From Conoideocrella luteorostrata (lineage: Eukaryota > Ascomycota > Sordariomycetes > Hypocreales > Clavicipitaceae), in the NCBI GenBank assembly GCA_032433595.1, contig JASWJB010000138.1:40454-104453 (forward strand): a stretch of 64,000 nt of DNA, given 5' to 3'. Made by a program: the position numbers and the translations under genes. Shown one piece after another: positions 57,257-64,000 of the stretch. The notes under the pieces are model-generated. The model worked only from the letters and a program-made list of their open reading frames with translations. It was not told where the DNA came from and did no database searches. How positions within the stretch are numbered: position 1 is the first letter of the stretch; the number at the start of each line of letters is the position of its first letter.

Positions 57257-58195
57257 ATGTACTCCGTACCGCAAACAGTGATTATCGGTGGCGGCATTAT
57301 TGGCCTGTCAACCGCTTATTCGCTTGCTCGTGCCTGTCTAGATACTCGCCAACCGGCAAGCAAGGCGCGAGTAATCGTGGTTGAGCAGGCGTCAACAGTA
57401 TGTTCGGGCGCATCCGGGCAATGTGAAGGATCACTGAGAGCCTTCGGCTTTCCAAGCGATGCCGCACCCCTGGCAAAGCAATCGTACAGACTGCATGAGC
57501 AATTTGCGGCCGAACACCAAGGCAAACAGCTTTTTGGCTACTCGCAACTCAAGATACACGTTCTTTTCCATGACAACTACGACCTGTCTAATCCTCGGCT
57601 ACCAATTCCTATAGAGCGGGAGGAAGATGCAACCGATCTTCCCCACCTGGCTCAAGACGGAACAATCGTGGAAAGCGGGCCTGATTATGGATGACAGCAA
57701 GGCGACCAGAGTGTAAGCCCGCCGACTTTACCCAAAAGTGCGCTCCGGCGATTTATGCTCCTCTACTAATTCAAATTGCAACAGGGATGCCCAGAGATTC
57801 TGCCGCCTTCTCCGGAAACGCTGTGGCGAGCTCGGGGTACAATTCATGACCGACTCCGAAGTAGCTCGTCTACATCGAGAGAACTAGCGAGCTTGTGGCC
57901 AAGTACATACATGGTTCTGGCTGCCGCACAGTGGTTCAAACCGGCCGTTCTTACATACATGCCTCGTACCGCTCGTGGTCAGGCAATCATCGACAGACTC
58001 CCCGAGGCCCTCCTTTTCCCGGAAGCAAACCTGGGTGCAAAAACTACCAGAGAACGAGAAGGCGGCGTTTACCTGAACTTTGGCCACGATTTGAATGGTT
58101 TCACACTTGGGCTCGGTAGTGGGAAAGTAATGGCAGAATTGATACTCGGGCACCAGACGTCGGTGGGATCTAGCACCGTTTGCAATATCAATTAG
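57257..58195 (+). pseudogene. Decayed FAD-dependent oxidoreductase (DAO type)
   Basis: The N-terminus is clear: TVIIGGGIIGLSTAYSLARA (residues 7-26, GxGxxG dinucleotide fold), ARVIVVEQASTVCSGASGQC with Gly/Ser-rich FAD loop, GSLRAFGFPSDAAPLAKQSY. At CTTCCCCACC (about 57640) a one-base shift occurs: the original frame ends at TGA 57692, while the next frame gives TWLKTEQSWKAGLIMDDSKA and, across an intron-like 57711-57783 (GTAAGC, CTAAT, AACAG), VDAQRFCRLLRKRCGELGVQ. That frame stops at TAG (about 57886). The C-terminal piece in another frame reads YLNFGHDLNGFTLGLGSGKV then MAELILGH, the terminal FAD loop. About 150 residues of the substrate domain are missing. Intact relatives oxidise amines or amino acids. 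The candidate start ATG overlaps an ACTCCGTA octamer. Confidence 0.75.
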
Positions 58196-59853
58196 GGCAA
58201 CAATCAACAATGGCAGCGACCAGTGCCAGTGAGTAGCCCCGTTAGTCAACAAAAGAGCCCCAATTAGCTTTTATTGTCCCGCCAAAAATAAAAATTGCTG
58301 CAAGACATGTTGGTGGCTGGTAGGCGCGCAAAGTGATCCGACACCCGGTGGTCAAGACCTGAGCAGCTGGGTAACAGCGGCAGTGACCACTAGTGGGCGG
58401 TGCTGTTAGAGCGCTTTGAAACTCTACAACAGTTAACTAACTACGGAGTACTCCGTACTTGCTTCCTTGCAATACCACCCGCCGCTCCATCCTTTGTGAG
58501 CAAGCAAAAATCGACCTTGCGATTTCACACATCGAACCTAACCTGACCCGAAACGTGCTAAGGTACCCCACCACCCATTTGCAGGGGAAGAAGTACCTTT
58601 CGTGTTTTTTACCTCGTCGTCAGTCTCGCAACACTTGCATTGCGGTTTTCAACATACTCTTCAACACAATACACATCATCAAGAGCCTCGCTTCCTGCCG
58701 CCCTTTGCCTCCCTCTTTTAGTGTGGATAGTCCTATTCAACAACGAGAATTCCTTGCCATTAAAGACGCATTTAATGCTCACAAGGTTTAAAGGTTTGCT
58801 ATTACTGATGCCGGCTGTCATCGAAGCCTACGATCTGGCGCGAAGACTATCGTCAGAGTCCGATGCCCAAGGAGTGGCACTTATCAACCTTGGCCTTAAA
58901 AAACGGTATTTGCAGGAGTTCTACGAAGAAAACAATTGCCCCTTTCAAGCCATAGTCCGATTAATCGATGACTGTTAATCCTACCATATTTGCATACAAA
59001 CACGAGCCATAATCACAAGGGATCAAAAGACCCTACGGCCTCAAGCAGGCTACAACGTCAAAGTACATACCCTCCACAGGATCCGCCGCAGATTAGAGGA
59101 TATATGCCGCAGCCGCCGTCAGAGCAGCCTCACTACTCCGTAATATCTATAGCTTCAATAATGCTACTATTTCAGATGGATTGCCGGATCCCATAATATT
59201 GTTAGAAACGCCGATACGACAGTCTGGCGATGCTCCAGTCCAGAGGAAAGGAAACAAAAGAGGTACTTCTCCCCCTGCTATGGGTGGTGGAGTATCTGGC
59301 ACGTTTTGGGTTAGGTCAGGCTTGATGTTTACTTGACCCGTCCTTTGTTCCCGCGCCCCACCAGGAAGTACAATGCGCTGCGATGCACCGAGCCAATGGA
59401 GGCTCTGTGCCTGTTCTCGTCCAGCTGCGGATGGGACGGCAGGGCCGTTAGCGCCTGTTAGCGCGTGTTCAACAGGTGTTCGCAGTGACCACCCCTGCAC
59501 ATCGCCAACCACCACATTATCACCAGCCACCCATAATTTGGGACAAACCGGTCAACTGGTGGCACCGCCGCTGCGCCCATACAATAGTCAATGGACGATG
59601 GTGTGATTTATCAGAGATCAAAATCGTTGCGCGCCCACATTCACGTTTTTTTTTTCCTCCCGTTTCCCTCTTGTTAACACAAAACCGGGGGAGATCTTTT
59701 CCCATCGAAAACTTGGACACATTCCAGCACTCTTTCTTCAGGAATTTCCATCACCACACCTCATCACTTACACTGCCCCTGACACTGGTATCCTCTTCGC
59801 GCCATCCTGACATCTGCGACCACAGTGCTCTAGGAGAGTCGAGGTTCTTCGAG
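58196..59853. other. Intergenic with palindrome and long leader
   Basis: Contains the palindrome TACGGAGTACTCCGTA at 58442-58457, an unexplained helical frame ending at 58978, an octamer at about 59133, and C/T-rich sequence before the mucin-like start at 59854 that is probably its promoter and leader. Confidence 0.5.
58442..58457. repeat. 16-bp perfect palindrome TACGGAGTACTCCGTA
   Basis: Third copy of the 16-mer at 10346 and 44078; next base pair (CT) extends it as a partial third octamer (CTCCGTACTT). Confidence 0.9.
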
Positions 59854-60774
59854 ATGCGTGGATCTCTTTCACTCATCGCCGTATTTTCGGCTCTCACCAC
59901 CGCTGGGCTTGCTCTTCCTCAGCCAGACGCCTTGCCACGTGCGGCGGATGCTGCGTCAAATTCTAAGCCCAAGTATTCGGTGGTTCCTCTTGAGCCCGGC
60001 GAGAGTGGTCCGAATGATGGAGGAGGCAATGGTGGTAGTGGAGGGAACGGAGGCCATGCGTCTAACCACGAGACTGTTGTCAAAACGGTTGTGAAGACCG
60101 AGGAGCCAGTGACTCGGACTGTCATTAGGACTGAACAGCCTGTTACTGTGACGAAACCTGCTCCCACAACCATATCAGTCATTCCCATAGGAGGCAACAC
60201 CCAGGTCACCGTTACGATAACGGCTGAAGTGACGTCAATGGTTTTGCCGACGACTTCCTCTGTGACCAGCACAATACCATCAGCACCGGCTACGAGTGCA
60301 GCGACATCAGCAGCGATTACTTCAACTGCTTCTACAGTACTCGCTCCGGTCACATCTACTACCATCGTTCCTCCCAGCACATCCACAAGTAGCAATCACA
60401 CTACATCCATGTATACTACACAGTCGACAACATCGGTGTCACCTCCGGTTCCGACCTCGTCAACTACCTGGTCCATACCCAGCTCCAATAGCACAACCCA
60501 CACGTCAGCTTCTTACTCTACATCTATAGCAACGTCCTCAAATACCACTGCAGTCTCTGAAATCAGCACGGGCTCCTTCACTGCCAGCTCAGGGACGCTC
60601 ATCACGACCACTGAAACTGCAGTGGTCCCCACAACATTCAGCACCAGTTTCATCACCACACTCGCACCCTCAACTGCGACATCCACGTCGTCGAAGAGCT
60701 ACGATGACGGCCAGTGGCATACCACCTACCCACCATGGAACGGAACTGCTTCTTACCGCTTCCGACGCCATTAG
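59854..60774 (+). CDS. Secreted Ser/Thr-rich mucin-like protein
   Basis: Single exon, 306 aa. The start is the ATG at 59854 (GAGATGCG); the frame is open 126 codons further upstream but that part has leader-like composition. Signal peptide 1-20 (MRGSLSLIAVFSALTTAGLA), then PQPDALPRAADA, a possible Kex2-like processing segment. Residues 50-75 form a Gly/Asn loop (GPNDGGGNGGSGGNGGHA). The rest is dominated by Thr/Ser/Val/Pro (EPVTRTVIRTEQPVTVTKPA; TSSTTWSIPSSNSTTHTSA) with several N-x-T/S sites, so heavy O-mannosylation is expected. There is no hydrophobic C-terminus for a GPI anchor (ends ASYRFRRH), so it should be released or held in the wall by sugars. Cell-wall surface or adhesive role is inferred from composition only. 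Confidence 0.82.
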   Translation: MRGSLSLIAVFSALTTAGLALPQPDALPRAADAASNSKPKYSVVPLEPGESGPNDGGGNGGSGGNGGHASNHETVVKTVVKTEEPVTRTVIRTEQPVTVTKPAPTTISVIPIGGNTQVTVTITAEVTSMVLPTTSSVTSTIPSAPATSAATSAAITSTASTVLAPVTSTTIVPPSTSTSSNHTTSMYTTQSTTSVSPPVPTSSTTWSIPSSNSTTHTSASYSTSIATSSNTTAVSEISTGSFTASSGTLITTTETAVVPTTFSTSFITTLAPSTATSTSSKSYDDGQWHTTYPPWNGTASYRFRRH

Positions 60775-61518
60775 GAGATTCTACTAATCTGGCAATGGAT
60801 CCACAAACTGATCTATTGCGTCACGAATACAATCCGTTATTTATGTCTGTGAGGAAGTAATGAGGACCAGAGGAAGGGAGCCCGAGAGATTGTATATGAA
60901 GGGATTTGATGAAGCACGCGCATATAGAGCATGCGAACAAAATACATCAGATGGATAGAAAGCCACACGGCACTATGGAGGAGGTTATTGGAGTTCAGGA
61001 ATCACAGCAAAATTTGCCTCCTTATGGCATACACCAACCCAAGGCAGCATGCACCAAGCGCTGGGGTGTGTTACCAATTTGTATCATGGATATTCTACAT
61101 AAATGTAAACAATACAGAATTAATAAAAGATGAAGCTTACTTGTTTCCTGGCTGCACTGGTGATAATAAAATTGATCCACTCTAGTGAAGCAGCCGATTG
61201 TTGTTGACTTGTTAATCACATCGCGCAAGTACAATGCTACTCGCCTAGTATTATACTTCGCGCGGCTTGCTCAACAATATTAAGCTGCAGACAACCCTAC
61301 CGCAAGTGGGACCTCTTGACTCTCCCCCGAAGCATATATTCTTTCCATCTCTGCTGAGCGAATCCCACAAAGGTGCGAATAGCCTCGAATCTTGTTTTAC
61401 GATTGATCCGCAAACCTCCTCCAAATTCCGCCGGTCCATTAACTATTTCCAACATCCGAACGAGTAAGACATACAATGCAGTACCCAACATTGCCTGTAA
61501 CGTCACCCACTAACCCAA

Positions 61519-61554
61519 AAGAAGAAGAAGAAGAAGAAGAAGAAGAAGAAGAAA
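61519..61554. repeat. (GAA)n microsatellite
   Basis: About 11 uninterrupted GAA units (AAAAGAAGAAG start) upstream of the small frame at 61615. Confidence 0.92.
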
Positions 61555-61614
61555 ATAAAGCCAACCCCAGACCATTCGCCTTGTTCGTCGACGGCCTTGG
61601 AAAAACCAGAAATC

Positions 61615-61833
61615 ATGTTCATCCCGGCAGATATCCCTACGGCCATCAAAAGCAGCAGCACCGTCACCATTCAAGAGTCCCCGTCTGCAGAAGCACAGAC
61701 TGTCATTATCGTGTCGCTTGTGGTGGTTTGTTCGCTGGCCCTTGTTCTGATGGGCGCAACGGTTTTGCTTGTCAAGCGCCGGATGAGGGAGTTGCGTGTT
61801 GGGAAGTGCACGACTGCTGGGCATGCCACTTGA
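61615..61833 (+). CDS. Possible small single-pass membrane protein
   Basis: Frame of 72 codons from ATG 61615. MFIPADIPTAIKSSSTVTIQ, an acidic spacer, one strong hydrophobic helix (VIIVSLVVVCSLALVLMGAT) and a basic end (LLVKRRMRELRVGK). Positive-inside charge distribution suggests N-out, C-in topology. Base composition across the helix is GC-rich with C/G-ending codons, unlike the AT-rich flanks. No similarity recognised and no clear leader, so it may be spurious or the last exon of something larger. Confidence 0.3.
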   Translation: MFIPADIPTAIKSSSTVTIQESPSAEAQTVIIVSLVVVCSLALVLMGATVLLVKRRMRELRVGKCTTAGHAT

Positions 61834-62511
61834 ATGCAGTGTGAAGGAAGACGGGGGGGGGGGGGGGGCCGGTAAAAGGAGAACATGGAGGCGGATGAAG
61901 TATGTGATTTCAACTGGATGTGTCGAGGGCGAATATGATGGATTTTCCGGAATGGTGTGAGGAGGGCATTTCGCGATTGGGCTTTACTGTCGAGCCGTCG
62001 CTCCTTTGGGCGCGCTGGCGATACTCCGTACATAGCGTACACGTACAAGCTGAGAAGTCCGCTTGAGTTTTCCTTCGCCGATTGCCTACATCCGATTTAC
62101 TCGACAAAGCCGTGGTATCGTTTCCAGCGAAATTTAGACACGTATGCTGTACGCAGTAATTTTCAATGGAATAGTAAGCTGTGAGGTCCTTACCTCCAAC
62201 CAGCCCGCTCAGCAATATCTCTCATAGGAACCCAGCCCGATGACCATGCACCTCACATCGTCAGACACATGTATATGCAGCAGCCAGGCACAGGTCCCGT
62301 AATATACGCACGAATGCACACCGCTGGTCCCCTGACTCCTAGTAGACATCGCGAGTGGATGCCCTTTGTCCCGAAAATGCCCAATCTGGCGTTTACACGT
62401 CTGCCGTCTGCCGTCCATGGTCCCCGGGTCGGGATGGTCCCCACGACTGGGCAGCAATTCACTCACCCGAAAGAAAGAAAAAACACCTTCGTCCAGTTAC
62501 CCGAGTGAACA

Positions 62512-62520
62512 TATAAATAG
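62512..62520 (+). promoter_or_regulatory. TATA box (TATAAATAG)
   Basis: 207 bases upstream of the ATG at 62719 and in the correct orientation, followed by AC-rich leader sequence. Confidence 0.55.
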
Positions 62521-62718
62521 GCCGGGGAGGAATATAAACCCTCACCGTAAAATTATACTCTCAAAACACCAAACGAATAGTCTTCCCCTTGCATGGTATC
62601 TACAGCAATACAGTACTGCGCGTCCAGAATCACTCCATTCACAAACTTTATAACTATCCCACGTTCCCACTTACAGCAAACCCCGCCGCCGGCGAGCCCC
62701 ACCTACCTTACAGCCAAA

Positions 62719-63189
62719 ATGATGCACTACCATCCACAACGGCGCTGGTCAGCTTGTGCCATCATTTCCCTCCTCATATGCATATTTATATCGTGCTCCC
62801 ATGCCCAGCAGCCGGAGCTCCTATCGCCAAGTTGGGCTGTTGCTGCTGCTGCTGCTGCTGCTCCTGTCAGCAAGATTCTTAGAAGAGCTGAAGCTGTGGG
62901 GTCGTCTTGCTCACAAGAGGGCCAGTGGAATTGCATGACCAGATCTTTCCAGCGGTGTGCCAGTGGACGATGGAGCGCGGTGTTGGATTGCGCCGCCGGG
63001 ACGACTTGTTCACCTTCGGGGCTGACCACGGACTTCAGGGTCCAACACGATGGGAGTGTAGATGGTTCCGGTGGTGGTTCCGGAGGGAGGAGCACGGCCG
63101 GCCGGCGGAGTTTGGGGCTCAGATCTCGGATTCTTGTTGGCTTGGCCCTGCTGTTGAGTATGGGCTGCGGCGTAGCGTTATATAGATAG
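62719..63189 (+). CDS. Small secreted CBM19-like protein, probably GPI-anchored
   Basis: 156 aa from ATG 62719 (a second ATG follows directly; the frame upstream has no ATG in good context). Signal peptide about 1-29 (ACAIISLLICIFISCSHA). Then an alanine run from a GCT repeat (WAVAAAAAAAP) and a five-cysteine module: SSCSQEGQWNCMTRSFQRCA, SGRWSAVLDCAAGTTCSPSG. Spacing and the G.W...DCAAGTTC end fit the CBM19 chitin-binding fold of fungi. Next a Gly/Ser linker (GSVDGSGGGSGG) as likely omega region, and a hydrophobic tail (ILVGLALLLSMGCGVAL) for GPI attachment. Expected at the cell surface or wall. TATA box 207 bases upstream. The chitin-binding role is from family pattern, not shown. Confidence 0.75.
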   Translation: MMHYHPQRRWSACAIISLLICIFISCSHAQQPELLSPSWAVAAAAAAAPVSKILRRAEAVGSSCSQEGQWNCMTRSFQRCASGRWSAVLDCAAGTTCSPSGLTTDFRVQHDGSVDGSGGGSGGRSTAGRRSLGLRSRILVGLALLLSMGCGVALYR

Positions 63190-63451
63190 TTTCGTTGTTG
63201 GGTTGCTGTGTCGTTGTTCTTGGAGGGAGCAGAAGGTGGGAGTTGATGAGCTCGCGGCACAACTCCGCAGGTTGGCGGGATATCATCAACCAACGCCCTC
63301 ATATGTATTCAGTAGCACAACCAACAACTAGCATACGCACAGTCAGTACCTCACCATAAGTTACTCCATTTATATAACACCCGCCCCCGCACGGCGAGCG
63401 GAGGCCATCACACGCCTTTTCTCTTACCGCGGCACCAGACAGCCTACCATC
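63190..63451. other. Intergenic
   Basis: 262 bp between the CBM19-like gene and the SDR gene; holds the SDR promoter. Confidence 0.55.
63371..63377 (+). promoter_or_regulatory. TATA box (TATATAA)
   Basis: 81 bases upstream of the SDR start codon at 63452, followed by C-rich sequence and a CACAC leader. Good placement for a short 5' UTR. Confidence 0.5.
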
Positions 63452-64000
63452 ATGGCATCCAAAGGATCAATACTGGTTACCGGCGCCAACGGCGGTTTCG
63501 GCGCCGCGATTGTCGCACACATCCTCCAGACGCCAGGCCTGGCCACAAACCACACGGGAATCTACACTGTCAGGGAGCTAGACACGGCCAGCAAACTCCA
63601 ATCGAAGTTGAAAAATGCACCCTCCGAGCATCACCACGTCACTCTGGGGGTGGATTTGGCATCCATCGCTAGCGTCAAGATTCTGGCTGCAGATACCAAC
63701 AACCGCGTCGCCGGGGGAAAATACCTCCCATCAGAGCGTTCATTCTCAATGCAGGCTACCTGGATCAACTCGGTCTGGTAAGTGCCCGCCTGCTACATAA
63801 CGTGGATGCTCTTCGATGTGAAGGATATTGGATTGATAGTCTTTGGTTAGACCTTGACGGACGACGGGCTGGACCCGACCTCGCAGGTGAATTACCTGGC
63901 CAACTTCATGTTGACCCTGCTCCTACTACAGAGTATGGATAAAGAACATGGAAGAATTCTCTTTGTCTGTAGCTGGTCACATGAGTTAGTTGAACCCCCC
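63452..64000 (+). pseudogene. Short-chain dehydrogenase/reductase, frameshifted and cut by the window edge
   Basis: From ATG 63452: SILVTGANGGFGAAIVAHIL with the TGxxxGxG cofactor loop (10-17), then VTLGVDLASIASVKILAAD (the D-L of the adenine pocket). The frame breaks in GGGGGAAAA (about 63714-63722): the family continuation IRAFILNAGYLDQLGL (NAG motif) is in a different frame from the start. An intron 63778-63850 (GTAAGT, TTTGGTTAG) then leads to DDGLDPTSQVNYLANFMLTL LLLQSMDKEHGRILFVCSWS (the catalytic Ser strand), open to the end of the window. The catalytic YxxxK lies beyond. One lost base in a homopolymer explains the break, so this is either a young pseudogene or a sequence error. Similar to retinol-dehydrogenase-like SDRs of moulds. 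Confidence 0.72.

Larger units (their letters stand above)
60775..62718. other. Intergenic with (GAA)n and G-run
   Basis: Holds a possible small gene at 61615 (listed separately), (GAA)n at 61519-61554, a run of about 15 G near 61855-61869, an octamer at 62021 and a TATA box before the next gene. No other support. Confidence 0.5.

Overview
This window is nuclear DNA of a filamentous ascomycete (Pezizomycotina). Genes are intron-poor, with introns of 50-112 bp carrying GT(A/G)NG(T/C)-like donors, CTAAC/CTAAT-type branch sites and CAG/TAG acceptors. Coding exons are GC-rich, UTR-like flanks carry pyrimidine tracts, and the gene content is typical of moulds. The eburicol 14-alpha-demethylase resembles the CYP51B paralogue of Sordariomycetes, so Hypocreales is my best guess; that is inference from remembered family sequences, not a search result. 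No rRNA, tRNA, CRISPR array or recognisable transposon was found.

Left part (1-43.7 kb), a mostly conserved housekeeping segment. In order: the 3' part of a Vsb1-type SulP/STAS/cNMP transporter (+), an STK19-domain protein (+), a 6.8-kb gene desert, a kinesin-7 (KipA/Kip2) (+), a GT23-like fucosyltransferase-type type II membrane protein (+), TFIID subunit TAF7 (+), a coiled-coil protein of unknown function (-), a DUF3074/START-like protein whose frame continues past one TAG for about 407 codons (-), CYP51 (-), an isochorismatase-fold protein lacking the usual cysteine (-), a DHA1 MFS transporter (+), a single-TM protein of unknown function (+), nucleolin-like Nsr1/Gar2 (-) divergent from complex I subunit NUO12.3 (+), mitoribosomal mL54 (+) and verprolin/WIP (-).

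Right part (43.7-64 kb), accessory in character. Intact-looking genes are few: a DJ-1/PfpI protein, a soluble protein of unknown family, a secreted aspzincin-type metalloprotease, a secreted Ser/Thr-rich mucin-like protein and a GPI-type CBM19-like protein. Between them lie decayed enzyme genes that I recognised only by reading across frames: a thioester-reductase domain of an adenylate-forming reductase, an HpcH/HpaI aldolase, a CmcJ/GA4-desaturase-like protein and an FAD-dependent oxidoreductase. The final short-chain dehydrogenase carries an apparent frameshift and is cut by the window edge. Together they look like a dying secondary-metabolism or catabolic neighbourhood.

Non-coding layer: the octamer ACTCCGTA (reverse complement TACGGAGT) recurs dozens of times, singly, in tandem, and as 16-bp palindromes in both arrangements. 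It lies almost only between genes. Several short tandem repeats (10-13 bp units) lie in the same spaces. The most interesting single observation is the DUF3074 gene with an in-frame UAG followed by a long open extension. It could be a recent nonsense allele, a read-through product, or a UAG-to-UGG A-to-I editing target of the kind known in sexual-stage Sordariomycetes.
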